Origin: Polynucleobacter yangtzensis
Lineage (GTDB): Bacteria; Pseudomonadota; Gammaproteobacteria; Burkholderiales; Burkholderiaceae
Assembly (NCBI RefSeq): GCF_001595965.1
Contig: NZ_LOJI01000040.1
Location: 278-64,277, forward strand
Direction of reading: 5' to 3'
DNA: 64,000 bases
Translations under genes and position numbers: made by a program
Part shown: one piece after another, positions 49,890 through 59,059 of the stretch
Layout: each line of letters starts with the position of its first letter
How positions within the stretch are numbered: position 1 is the first letter of the stretch
Notes under the pieces: generated by a model
The model's input: the letters and a program-made list of their open reading frames with translations, nothing else
The model's database searches: none
What the model was told of the DNA's origin: nothing

Positions 49890-51653
49890 TTAAGCATTAG
49901 AAAACTGAATACGATGCAAGTTGGCATAAAGTCCATCTTGCTTAATCAGCTCTTCGTGTGAACCATTTTCAATAATCTGACCGTGTTCCAACACCACAAT
50001 ACGATCGGCATGTTCAATCGTCGATAGGCGGTGAGCAATTACCAAAGTTGTTCTACCAGCCATCAAGCGCTCTAGAGCGTCTTGCACCTGTCTCTCAGAC
50101 TCAGAATCCAAGGCTGAAGTTGCTTCATCCAAGATCAAAATTGGGGCATTTTTATAGATAGCCCGCGCAATAGCCATGCGCTGACGCTGCCCGCCAGATA
50201 AGCGATTACCGTTATCACCCACTATCGAATCAATGCCCTCTGGCAGCTCCTTGATGAGCGCACTCAGATTGGCGGCCTCCAATGCTTCTATCACCCTGCC
50301 ACGATCTATTGCCTCTTGTGAATCCGCTCCATAGGCTACGTTTGCTGCAATCGTATCGTTAAAGAGAACCACATCTTGGCTGACAAATGCTATTTGCTTA
50401 CGAACATCAGATAAGACGATGTCCTCTAATGGAATGCCGTCCAAGAAAATATGACCGCTAGTTGGCTTGTAGAATCGCGGCAATAAATTCACGAGAGTAG
50501 ATTTGCCTCCACCAGAGGGACCAACAAAAGCTACAACCTCACCCGGCTTAATATCCAGATTGATATTGCGCAGAGCATCTTTTCGCCCCGCTTCTTGTTG
50601 ATACGCAAAGCCAACGTCATCAAATCGAATAGCGCCTTTAGCCTTTTCTAAAGATCGCATGTTGAGTTTGCGATCTTCATCCTCTTCAAAGGGTTGATCC
50701 ATCATCCCAAAAATCATTTCTGCTGCAGTGAGTCCACGCTGAAGCGGCTGATTGATATCCGCTAAATGCTTAAGTGGTGAAATGACTAACATCATCGCAG
50801 TGATAAATGCCGCAAAACCCCCAACAGTAGTGCCTTCAGTCGCAGATTGCATCAAAGCAATCACCAACACTATCGACAGAGCCATAGAGGCAATAAGCTG
50901 AGTAATCGGCTGATTGAGACCTCCGGCTACTGCAGACTTCAAAGCAAACTGGCGTAAACGCTCCGCCTTTTGCTTAAAGCGATCCATCTCATACGCTTCA
51001 GCGCCATGCACTTTGACAATTTTGTAGCCTGCAGCCGCTTCTTCGACGATATAGGCCAACTCACTAGTGAGAGTCTGCTGCTCCCTATTAAGAGATCTTA
51101 GGCGACGATTGATCTTACTCATGACAAATGCGATCACCGGGAAAATAATCAGAACTACCAATGTCAATTGCCAGTTCAGATAAATCAAGTACCCCATTAA
51201 GCCAACTACGGTGAGCGAGTCTCGCACCAAGCTGATTAACATGCCGCCCATCACGGTAAGTACATTATTTACCTCGAATACCACACCATTAATTAGAGTT
51301 GATGCGGAGTTCTTTTGGAAAAATGATGTGCTGGCATGCAAAAGTGTTTGAAACATTTGCTCACGCAACTTCAACAACACCGCATTAATAACGCGAGTTA
51401 ATAAATAGTTGGATAAAAATTGAGCCAAACTGCGCACCAAAGCCAAACCCACCAAGAAGACTGGAACCTGCCAGAGCTTGCTATTGAGCTGTCCAGTAAA
51501 GCCACGATCTAATAAAGGCTTCATCAGGGCCGGAATGGAGGTCTCGGCGGCGGCTACTACCGCCATGGCCAAAAGAGACCCGATAATCAAGCCAATATGG
51601 GGCTTTAGGTATGTAATTAAGCGATTTAAGGCGGTACGGTCTTGAGCATTCAT
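49890..51653 (-). CDS. msbA: Lipid A export ABC transporter MsbA
   Basis: Flips lipid A-core from the inner to the outer leaflet of the inner membrane. ATG 51653 ([12 protein letters not shown]) gives 587 residues: six membrane helices (~20-310), then the ATPase domain with Walker [11 protein letters not shown]-loop, signature LSGGQRQR and Walker [16 protein letters not shown] longer frame to 51821 would run into the glycosyltransferase on the other strand and is rejected. Only 10 bases separate its start from that of the divergent LPS glycosyltransferase, so LPS export and core synthesis genes share one control region. Confidence 0.93.
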   Translation of the reverse strand: MNAQDRTALNRLITYLKPHIGLIIGSLLAMAVVAAAETSIPALMKPLLDRGFTGQLNSKLWQVPVFLVGLALVRSLAQFLSNYLLTRVINAVLLKLREQMFQTLLHASTSFFQKNSASTLINGVVFEVNNVLTVMGGMLISLVRDSLTVVGLMGYLIYLNWQLTLVVLIIFPVIAFVMSKINRRLRSLNREQQTLTSELAYIVEEAAAGYKIVKVHGAEAYEMDRFKQKAERLRQFALKSAVAGGLNQPITQLIASMALSIVLVIALMQSATEGTTVGGFAAFITAMMLVISPLKHLADINQPLQRGLTAAEMIFGMMDQPFEEDEDRKLNMRSLEKAKGAIRFDDVGFAYQQEAGRKDALRNINLDIKPGEVVAFVGPSGGGKSTLVNLLPRFYKPTSGHIFLDGIPLEDIVLSDVRKQIAFVSQDVVLFNDTIAANVAYGADSQEAIDRGRVIEALEAANLSALIKELPEGIDSIVGDNGNRLSGGQRQRMAIARAIYKNAPILILDEATSALDSESERQVQDALERLMAGRTTLVIAHRLSTIEHADRIVVLEHGQIIENGSHEELIKQDGLYANLHRIQFSNA

Positions 51654-51663
51654 ATAATGAATT

Positions 51664-52425
51664 ATGCCCACCTTATCAGTCATACTCATCACCCGCAATG
51701 AAGAGGCCAATTTGGACGATTGTCTGGCCTCTCTGGAGGGTATTGCCCAACAGATCGTGGTTGTTGATACCAATAGCTCAGATCGCACCCTAGAAATAGC
51801 CAAAAACCATGGTGCAACCATATCCCAGCCATCTGACTGGCCTGGTTTTGGCCCTCAAAAGAACCGTGCATTAGACCTTGCAACCGGGGAATGGGTCTTA
51901 TCCATAGATGCAGACGAGCGCCTAACCCCAGCCCTCAAATCTGAGATTCTGACGGCAATTCACCATAGCGCCCATGTGGACTGTTTCGCTATCCCTAGAC
52001 TATCTTGGTACTGCGGTCGTTTTATCCGCCACTCCGGCTGGAGCCCTGACTATGTAGATCGTCTATTTAAGTGTGGTACCGCCCGCTTCTCAAATGACCT
52101 AGTCCATGAGCGCCTCATTCCCAATGGTCAGGTAGCCAAATTAGAAAACCCACTACTCCATTACAGCTTCATGAACTACTCTCAAGTTCTGCAAAAGCTC
52201 GATCGCTATTCCACCGCATCCGCAGAGCAAGCATTTGCCAAAGGCAAAACGAGCAGCCCTCTGAAAGCTGTTCTTCATGGCATATGGGCATTTATCCGCA
52301 CTTATATTATTCGCGCAGGATTCTTAGATGGGGCGCAAGGATTTGCTCTAGCAGTATCTAATGGTCAAGGTACGTACTACCGCTATATCAAGCTCTGGCA
52401 CCTCAATCAGGAAGCCAATAAATGA
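51664..52425 (+). CDS. LPS core glycosyltransferase family 2 (WaaE/KdtX-like)
   Basis: 253 residues, GT-A fold. The N-terminal part [20 protein letters not shown], the nucleotide-sugar motif [11 protein letters not shown], the [20 protein letters not shown] block and [10 protein letters not shown] are typical of WaaE/KdtX beta-1,4-glucosyltransferases that modify the first heptose of the inner core. The neighbours (msbA, a GT2 and a GT9) support LPS core assembly. It overlaps the next gene by 4 bases. Specificity is inferred. Confidence 0.82.
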   Translation: MPTLSVILITRNEEANLDDCLASLEGIAQQIVVVDTNSSDRTLEIAKNHGATISQPSDWPGFGPQKNRALDLATGEWVLSIDADERLTPALKSEILTAIHHSAHVDCFAIPRLSWYCGRFIRHSGWSPDYVDRLFKCGTARFSNDLVHERLIPNGQVAKLENPLLHYSFMNYSQVLQKLDRYSTASAEQAFAKGKTSSPLKAVLHGIWAFIRTYIIRAGFLDGAQGFALAVSNGQGTYYRYIKLWHLNQEANK

Positions 52426-53201
52426 TTTCGATTTTGCTGGCCACTTATAACTGGCCACAAGCGCTCAAGCTTTGTCTGGAATCGTTAGCCACTCAAACGG
52501 ATAAGAACTTTGAGATCATCATTGCAGATGATGGCTCTACCGAGAGCACGAAGCAAGTGATTGATTCTTTTAGCGGCTCACATCCCACTGCTATCAAACA
52601 TCTATGGCAAGAAGACCAAGGTTTTCGGAAAACCAAAATTCTGAACCAAGCTATTAATGCTGCCCATGGGGACTACCTAGTCTTTTTAGATGGCGACTGC
52701 ATCGTGCAGCCGGACTTTGTGGCCAGACATCGAGAACTGGCGCAAAAAGGATATTTAGTTACTGGCAGCAGAATTCTTCTCAATGAAAGTCTCACCCAAG
52801 AATTACTCACCTGGTCGCAATGGAGTTTTCAGAAGTTCTCATCAGGCTTGCTAGGCAAGAGATTTAGTGGAGGCATTAATAAATACTGGCCTCTTAAAAT
52901 CAAGCTAGGTAACGGCTCCTGGCGTGATTACAAAAAATTTGTTTGGCGCCGTATCAAAGGCTGCAATATGGCCTGCTGGAAAGCGGATGCCGAAGCTATA
53001 AACGGCTTTGATGAAACCATGACGGGATGGGGTCACGAAGATGCTGACTTTGTATTTAGATTGCAGCATCACGGCATCACTCGCAAATCTGGTTCTTGGT
53101 CTACCGAAGTCTTGCATCTCTTTCATAAAATTAATGATCAAAGCAATGCTGCCGAGAATGCGCGGCGTGTACGTGAGAAGATTTTGGCTAAGGCACTGTG
53201 A
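52422..53201 (+). CDS. Glycosyltransferase family 2 with galactosyltransferase-type C-terminal domain
   Basis: 259 residues. N-terminal GT-A domain ([46 protein letters not shown]) and a C-terminal segment GCNMACWKADAEAINGFDE, then MTGWGHEDADFVFRL, resembling the family 7 galactosyltransferase C-terminal domain. This composition is seen in LPS or capsule glycosyltransferases. It overlaps its neighbours at both ends (ATGA upstream, GTGA downstream), so the three glycosyltransferases form a tight operon. Sugar and linkage unknown. Confidence 0.82.
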   Translation: MISILLATYNWPQALKLCLESLATQTDKNFEIIIADDGSTESTKQVIDSFSGSHPTAIKHLWQEDQGFRKTKILNQAINAAHGDYLVFLDGDCIVQPDFVARHRELAQKGYLVTGSRILLNESLTQELLTWSQWSFQKFSSGLLGKRFSGGINKYWPLKIKLGNGSWRDYKKFVWRRIKGCNMACWKADAEAINGFDETMTGWGHEDADFVFRLQHHGITRKSGSWSTEVLHLFHKINDQSNAAENARRVREKILAKAL

Positions 53202-54373
53202 GCATTCACAACAATATGACTACTTACTCCAAAATCAAGCCCAAAAAAGTCTTATTCATTGCCACTCGGCAAATCGGCGACGTGCTGGTCACAACACCCC
53301 TCATTAGCAAAGCTAGAGAATTGTGGCCTAAAGCAGAATTTCATTTTTTGGGCTATCGCGGCAAGTTAGAGATGTTGCATGGCAATCCCGACATTACTGA
53401 AGTCATTGAAACCTCAGATCGCCCAGGCTTTAGTGAATACCTCTCCTTATTTAATCGCCTATTTCAGCGTTATGACTTGGCAGTAGTCACCCAACCTAGC
53501 GACCGGGCCTACCTATATGGCTTAGTAGCCGCCTTTAGAAGAGTGGGTGTCCTAGGCGGCCATCCTCAAGGTAAAGATTCTGCAGATAAGCACAAGCGTA
53601 GCAAGAGTGAGAAGCAAAATGCCTGGAAGAAGTTCATCTGCATGCACACCGTGGATGTTGATTACTTTAATCAACATGTCATTACAGAAAAGCTACGCCT
53701 TCTAGAAACGTTCTTTAAAAATCCAGCGGATTTATTCTCTAAGCAGATCTCGGTAACGCCTCCTGTAGGCGAACCCTTGACACCCATCATCGCCAGTGAA
53801 CTCAAGCAACCCTATGTCGTCATACATCCAGGACCTCTGACCGCTTATAAACGTTGGCCACTCGCATACTGGCAAGAGCTCATTACCTGGTTAGTGAATC
53901 AAGGTTTTCAGGTTGTATTAAGCGCTTCACCCGCAAAGCAAGATGTGCAACTCAATCACGACATCATGTCCTTATTGGCTCAAGAAATTAAGGGCAAGGT
54001 AATCAACGCTGCGGGTAAGCTATCTATTCCACAGGCGGGCACACTCATTCGGAGTGCTGCTTTATATATTGGTGTTGATACGTCCATCACGCATTTAGCA
54101 GCAGCTTGTAACACTCCAACCATCACCCTATTTGGCGCTACTCCGCCAACCAACTTTGGCCCGTGGCCCAATGGCTTTATCGGCGAACAACCCTATCAAT
54201 TGCGCGCCCGTACACAAACCGTGGGCAATGTCACCATTTTGCAAGGCCCTGGTGAATGCGTGCCATGCCGTAAAGCCGGTTGTCTTGATAAAGCGGATAG
54301 CTACAGCGAGTGTTTAGATCTACTAGAACCTAATCAAGTGATTGAAGCAATTCAAAAAGCGCTAGCAAACTAA
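53198..54373 (+). CDS. Glycosyltransferase family 9 (heptosyltransferase-like)
   Basis: 391 residues, GT-B fold. The N-terminal block KVLFIATRQIGDVLVTTPLI matches the RxxxIGDVxxxTP motif of heptosyltransferases. The C-terminal half contains VVIHPGPLTAYKRWP, NAAGKLSIPQAGTLIRSAAL and GVDTSITHLAAACNTPTITLFG, the ADP-heptose site. CVPCRKAGCLDKADSYSECL near the end suits WaaQ/RfaQ-type members. It starts at GTG 53198 with a GTGA overlap; ATG 53216 is a possible shorter start. Confidence 0.86.
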   Translation: MSIHNNMTTYSKIKPKKVLFIATRQIGDVLVTTPLISKARELWPKAEFHFLGYRGKLEMLHGNPDITEVIETSDRPGFSEYLSLFNRLFQRYDLAVVTQPSDRAYLYGLVAAFRRVGVLGGHPQGKDSADKHKRSKSEKQNAWKKFICMHTVDVDYFNQHVITEKLRLLETFFKNPADLFSKQISVTPPVGEPLTPIIASELKQPYVVIHPGPLTAYKRWPLAYWQELITWLVNQGFQVVLSASPAKQDVQLNHDIMSLLAQEIKGKVINAAGKLSIPQAGTLIRSAALYIGVDTSITHLAAACNTPTITLFGATPPTNFGPWPNGFIGEQPYQLRARTQTVGNVTILQGPGECVPCRKAGCLDKADSYSECLDLLEPNQVIEAIQKALAN

Positions 54374-54399
54374 ATTAGCGACAACACCGAACAATATTC

Positions 54400-57300
54400 T
54401 TAGTGGTACTGAACTTGTACGGGATCTTTTTGCTTGGATGCCAAGATTTGGTTCAAACTATGTAAGCAGGCATCATCTGGATAGATACGCAGCTCTTCTG
54501 GGAACCGCATCAAGCAAGCGCCACCACTAGTGGTAACAGCAGCAGTCAACATTAAACCCTTCATGCCATCATTTGAGCCCGGCGCAGCTGGAGCAGAAGC
54601 CCCTAACTTAGGATCTCTGACGCGATTAGCCATCAAGTAAGGATTAATTTGACTACGCAGCATCTTGATATCAATAGCGTTATCAATACATACGTGAATG
54701 TTACGAGCAAAACGCATACGCGCACCAGTGATGTCCATCACCGCCTCAGAAACAATACGCATACCACCTGAGAACTTATCGGGAGTCACGTTCACTTTGG
54801 CGACTAGGAGCTCATCTTCCTTGAGCCATGAGCGATTAGGCTCATACACTTCGCTGTACAAAGTGACTTCCAGGGCCGCAGTGCCATCATCAATTGTCGC
54901 AATCATCATGCGACCGCGCTGGCCAGTCAACATCCGCGCTGAAGTGATGATGCCAGCGATCAGCTGATCTTTGCCTTCAGTAACTTTTGACAAAGGTTGA
55001 CGAATGAAGTGGGAGGTCTCGTCACGATAGGCATCAAACATATGACCCGTTAAACAGAGCCCTAAAGCATTCTTCTCTTCTTGCAGACGCTTCTTTTCAG
55101 ACCAAACAGGCTCGCGCACTAACTCTGGTAGATGGCGATTCTCTTCGCCAGCAACTTCAAACAAACTCACTTGATGAATCGATGCCTCAGCTTGCTCGGC
55201 AGCTTCAATCGCTCTTGCTAAAGAAGCAAGCAAGGTAGAGCGAATGTCGTACAGATTGCCGCCCGCAGGGACAGAATCGCGATAGAGGCTATCAAATGCA
55301 CCCGCACGCATTAAGGCTTCAATCGCACGGCGATTTACCTGTCTGCGGTCTACACGAGCACAGAAATCAAACAGATCCTTAAATGGTCCGCCAGTTTCAC
55401 GTGCTTTAACAATGGATTCAATTGCAGCCTCGCCAGTACCACGTACTGCACCTAAGCCGTAACGGACATGACTAATTGGGGAGTCTGGAGCTGCATCAGG
55501 CGCACGCAATGGAGTGAACTCATAAACACCAGTATTAATATCTGGCGAGAACACTCGAATGTTGTTGGCCAAGCAATCGTCATACAGAATCTTCACCTTA
55601 TCGGTGTCATCCATCGCGAGCGATAAGTTGGCCGCCATAAATTCTGCGGGGTAATACGCTTTAAGCCAAGCAGTTTGATATGCCAAGAGCGCATAGGCAG
55701 CAGCGTGGGACTTATTAAATCCGTAGCCCGCAAAGCGCTCCATCAAGTCATAGATTTCGTTGGCTTTACTCTCGGAGATGCCGCCTGCTTTTGCACCATC
55801 ACTAAAGATCTTGCGATGCTGTGCCATTTCTTCAGGCTTTTTCTTACCCATCGCACGGCGCAACATATCAGCGCCACCCAATGAGTAGCCGCCAATCATC
55901 TGCGCCATCTGCATCACCTGCTCTTGGTAGACCATGATGCCGTAGGTCTCACGCAGAACTGGCTCAATACGTGGATCGGGATACTCCACTTTTTGGCGAC
56001 CGTGTTTACGCTCAATAAAGTCTGGGATCAAATCCATAGGACCTGGGCGGTACAAAGCCACCAAGGCAATAATGTCTTCAAAGCGGTCGGGCTTAGCTTC
56101 ACGAAGCATGCCTTGCATGCCGCGACTTTCTAGCTGGAAGACGGCTACCGTATTAGCGCGCTTAAGAACATCAAATGCTTTTTCATCATCAAGCGGTATC
56201 TCACCGATATTCCAATCTCTGCGATCAGCGTGCAATGTTTTAATCCAGCGCTCTGCTGCTGCCAAGATCGTGAGCGTGGTTAAACCCAAGAAGTCGAACT
56301 TTACCAAGCCGATTGCTTCTACGTCATCTTTATCAAACTGACTAATGACGGAGCTACTGTCTTGATCTTTACTCTCTTGCGTGTAGAGAGGGCAGAAATC
56401 GGTGAGGCGTCCCGGGGCGATCAACACACCACCCGCATGCATACCCACGTTACGAGTCATGCCCTCTAATTGCTGCGCTAATGAAAGTAATTGACGCACC
56501 TCGTCTTCATTCTTTTCGCGTTCGGCTAATTGCTTCTCTTCCTTCTTAGCCATTTCAATCGTCATGTACTGACCTGGCTTATTGGGTACCAGTTTAGCGA
56601 TACCGTCGACGAAGTTATAACCTTGCTCAAGTACGCGACCCACGTCACGAATCGCCGCTCTGGCAGCCATCGTTCCAAAAGTAGCAATCTGACTCACCGC
56701 ATCTTTGCCGTACTTATCTTTCACATACTGAATCACACGGTCGCGACCGTGCTGACAGAAGTCAATATCGAAGTCTGGCATCGATACCCGCTCTGGATTG
56801 AGGAAGCGCTCAAAGAGTAAGTTGTAACGCAGCGGATCCAAATCGGTAATACCGAGTGAGTACGCGACTAAAGAGCCCGCACCAGATCCACGACCCGGCC
56901 CTACAGGCACTCCATTGTTTTTAGCCCAGTTAATGAAGTCTGCCACGATTAAGAAGTAACCAGGAAATCCCATTTGAGAGATGGTCTTCACCTCAAAGAC
57001 CAAACGCTCGTGATAGCGGGCCATTTCTTTTTCGCGTTCTTGCGCATCCGGGAAGTTGCGTTCCATATGGCGCTTCAGACCGATCTCAGATTGCTGCAAG
57101 AGATAGTCTTCCAAAGTAATTCCAGGTGGTATTGGAAAATCTGGCAAGCGTGGCTGACCTAAAACCAAAGAGAGATTGCAACGCTTAGCAATTTCAACAG
57201 AGTTTGCAATTGCTGCTGGCAAATCTGCGAAACGTTTTTCCATCTCTTCTTGGGTCAAGAAGTATTGCTCTTCATTAAACTTTTTGGTGCGACGTGGATT

Positions 57301-58017
57301 GCCAAGCAATTCGCCTTCAGCAATACAAACACGGGCTTCATGCGCCGTAAAGTCACTTCTCTGCATGAACTGCACTGGGTGTGTTGCAACCACCGGTAAA
57401 TCGAGCTCACTCGCTAAATGACAGGCAAGTTGCAGTTGCTTCTCGTCTTGTGGATTACCGCCGCGCTGAACCTCGATATAGAAGGAATTGGGAAACAGCT
57501 TTTCATAACGTCTAGCAATAATCCTCGCTTGATCTTCTTGACCAGCTAGCAATGCTGCCCCTACTTCACCCATGCGCGCGCCAGAGAGCGCAATCAATCC
57601 ATAAGATAAGGTCCGCTTGGCTTTTTTATCTTCAGCTTTAGCAGCGGGCTCACTAAACCAAGCAGAATCCACTTCAGCACGACCGCGTGATTGATTATCT
57701 AAAGAGGCCCTACTGAGCAACTCACATAAATTGAGATATCCAGAATGGTTTTGAACTAAGAGCAATAAACGATGGGGCTGGTCTGGATCTTGCGGATTGC
57801 TGATCCAAACGTCGGCACCAGCAATCGGTTTAATGCCACTTGAGCGTGCGGCAGTATAAAAACGCACTAAACCAAATAAATTACTTAAATCCGTAATCGC
57901 TAGGGCGCCCATCTCATCTTTGACGGCCGCCGCGACTGCATCATCAATGCGAACGACTCCATCCGTAATCGAAAACTCGGAATGGACGCGGAGATGTACA
58001 AAACGGGGTAAAGCCAT
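54400..58017 (-). CDS. dnaE: DNA polymerase III alpha subunit
   Basis: Replicative polymerase. 1205 residues: N-terminal PHP domain (FVHLRVHSEFSITDGVVRID), polymerase core with PVGPGRGSGAGSLVAYSLGI and the catalytic aspartates in MPDFDIDFCQ, a fingers region (YQEQVMQMAQMIGGYSLGGADMLR), helix-hairpin-helix (VNRRAIEALMRAGAFDSL) and an OB-fold near the C-terminus (AGIITSARMLTGQRGRMMIATIDD split across the strands). Slightly longer than the E. coli enzyme (1160) but ordinary for the order. Its start is 3 bases from that of the divergent gluQ. It converges on the glycosyltransferase operon. Confidence 0.97.
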   Translation of the reverse strand: MALPRFVHLRVHSEFSITDGVVRIDDAVAAAVKDEMGALAITDLSNLFGLVRFYTAARSSGIKPIAGADVWISNPQDPDQPHRLLLLVQNHSGYLNLCELLSRASLDNQSRGRAEVDSAWFSEPAAKAEDKKAKRTLSYGLIALSGARMGEVGAALLAGQEDQARIIARRYEKLFPNSFYIEVQRGGNPQDEKQLQLACHLASELDLPVVATHPVQFMQRSDFTAHEARVCIAEGELLGNPRRTKKFNEEQYFLTQEEMEKRFADLPAAIANSVEIAKRCNLSLVLGQPRLPDFPIPPGITLEDYLLQQSEIGLKRHMERNFPDAQEREKEMARYHERLVFEVKTISQMGFPGYFLIVADFINWAKNNGVPVGPGRGSGAGSLVAYSLGITDLDPLRYNLLFERFLNPERVSMPDFDIDFCQHGRDRVIQYVKDKYGKDAVSQIATFGTMAARAAIRDVGRVLEQGYNFVDGIAKLVPNKPGQYMTIEMAKKEEKQLAEREKNEDEVRQLLSLAQQLEGMTRNVGMHAGGVLIAPGRLTDFCPLYTQESKDQDSSSVISQFDKDDVEAIGLVKFDFLGLTTLTILAAAERWIKTLHADRRDWNIGEIPLDDEKAFDVLKRANTVAVFQLESRGMQGMLREAKPDRFEDIIALVALYRPGPMDLIPDFIERKHGRQKVEYPDPRIEPVLRETYGIMVYQEQVMQMAQMIGGYSLGGADMLRRAMGKKKPEEMAQHRKIFSDGAKAGGISESKANEIYDLMERFAGYGFNKSHAAAYALLAYQTAWLKAYYPAEFMAANLSLAMDDTDKVKILYDDCLANNIRVFSPDINTGVYEFTPLRAPDAAPDSPISHVRYGLGAVRGTGEAAIESIVKARETGGPFKDLFDFCARVDRRQVNRRAIEALMRAGAFDSLYRDSVPAGGNLYDIRSTLLASLARAIEAAEQAEASIHQVSLFEVAGEENRHLPELVREPVWSEKKRLQEEKNALGLCLTGHMFDAYRDETSHFIRQPLSKVTEGKDQLIAGIITSARMLTGQRGRMMIATIDDGTAALEVTLYSEVYEPNRSWLKEDELLVAKVNVTPDKFSGGMRIVSEAVMDITGARMRFARNIHVCIDNAIDIKMLRSQINPYLMANRVRDPKLGASAPAAPGSNDGMKGLMLTAAVTTSGGACLMRFPEELRIYPDDACLHSLNQILASKQKDPVQVQYH

Positions 58018-58020
58018 GAG

Positions 58021-58980
58021 ATGATTTTAGCTGTGTCGACACCTAAAAACCCTCCATCCCCAGCCGGTGGCTATCGCGGGCGATTTGCCCCTTCCCCTAC
58101 TGGCCCACTGCACGCCGGATCCCTGGTTGCTGCCCTCGGAAGCTGGCTAGATGCCCGCAAAAATGGGGGTAAATGGCTCCTCAGAATCGAGGATTTAGAC
58201 ACCCCTCGCTGCATCCCCGAAGCAACCCAGCAAATACAGTCCCAATTGCTCGCATGTGGGCTTTCTTGGGATGAGGAGATCATCCATCAATCCCAGCGCC
58301 AAGAGGCTTACCAGAGGGCTTTGGAGCGCTTAAATAGCTTGAAATGCCTTTATGCCTGTACTTGCTCTAGGCAGACCATTGCCTACACCCTAGCCAACCT
58401 CGGAATAGAAACCCCCCGCAATCAAGAAATGGTCTATCCAGGCACCTGCCGCCCCGCCTCTTTAATAAGCAATTCCGCAGAAGCCTTTAAAAATTCGGGG
58501 AAAGCTTGGCGGATCGCCCTGCCCCCAAATTGCCATATTGAATTTGAGGATTTAGAACTAGGACACCAAAGCCAAAATCTCAATCAGGAAGTCGGTGATT
58601 TTGTACTACGCAGAAGCGATGGATTATTTACCTACCAGCTAGCTGTTGTAGTTGATGATGCCGAACAAGGCATTACCCATATCGTGCGTGGCAAAGATTT
58701 ATTGAGCAATACCGCAAGACAAATTTACCTACAAAAGATATTGGGATATCAGAGGCCAAAGTATTTTCATCTACCTTTAGTGCTTGATGAGCATGGTGAA
58801 AAGCTCAGTAAACAAACACTCGCAACGCAAATCAATACGCAAGATGAAAAACACTCGCTGATGGAGTTGCGCAAAGCAGCAAAGCATTTGGGATTGAAAA
58901 ACTTACCTGATGGCGAAAACACTACGATTGCTGAGTGGCTGTTAGCAGCCACTCATGCATGGAAAAACTCAAGAACTTAG
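58021..58980 (+). CDS. gluQ: Glutamyl-Q tRNA(Asp) synthetase
   Basis: Glutamylates queuosine in tRNA-Asp; a paralogue of the GluRS catalytic core without the anticodon-binding domain. 319 residues with GRFAPSPTGPLHAGSLVAALGSW (HIGH-like), zinc ligands (CLYACTCSRQ, Y..TCR), FVLRRSDGLFTYQLAVVVDD and the KMSKS-like EKLSKQ. The ATG at 58021 is the first available; GTG 58033 is an alternative that would leave slightly more room from dnaE. The gene ends in a region of heptamer repeats. Confidence 0.9.
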   Translation: MILAVSTPKNPPSPAGGYRGRFAPSPTGPLHAGSLVAALGSWLDARKNGGKWLLRIEDLDTPRCIPEATQQIQSQLLACGLSWDEEIIHQSQRQEAYQRALERLNSLKCLYACTCSRQTIAYTLANLGIETPRNQEMVYPGTCRPASLISNSAEAFKNSGKAWRIALPPNCHIEFEDLELGHQSQNLNQEVGDFVLRRSDGLFTYQLAVVVDDAEQGITHIVRGKDLLSNTARQIYLQKILGYQRPKYFHLPLVLDEHGEKLSKQTLATQINTQDEKHSLMELRKAAKHLGLKNLPDGENTTIAEWLLAATHAWKNSRT

Positions 58981-59010
58981 TCTTTCCTTTTTTATTTCTT
59001 ATTTCTTTAA

Positions 59011-59059
59011 TTCTTGTTTCTTGTTTCTTGATTCTTGATTCTTGATTCTTGATTCTTTA
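59011..59059. repeat. Tandem heptamer repeat TTCTTGA/T (six units plus a degenerate seventh)
   Basis: Units at 59011, 59018 (TTCTTGT), 59025, 59032, 59039, 59046 (TTCTTGA) and a degenerate TTCTTTA at 59053 that includes the stop codon of the minus-strand helicase. More degenerate TTTCTT text lies before it (58981-59010). It fills most of the 76-base gap between convergent gluQ and rhlE. Being outside both frames, variation in copy number would alter 3' ends, not proteins. Confidence 0.9.

Noticed and set aside
51654-51821. N-terminal extension of msbA by 56 residues
   Set aside because: It runs antisense into the conserved start of the WaaE-like glycosyltransferase; MsbA proteins normally begin near ATG 51653.
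59011-59059. CRISPR-like array
   Set aside because: Seven-base direct repeats without spacers; it is a simple tandem repeat.
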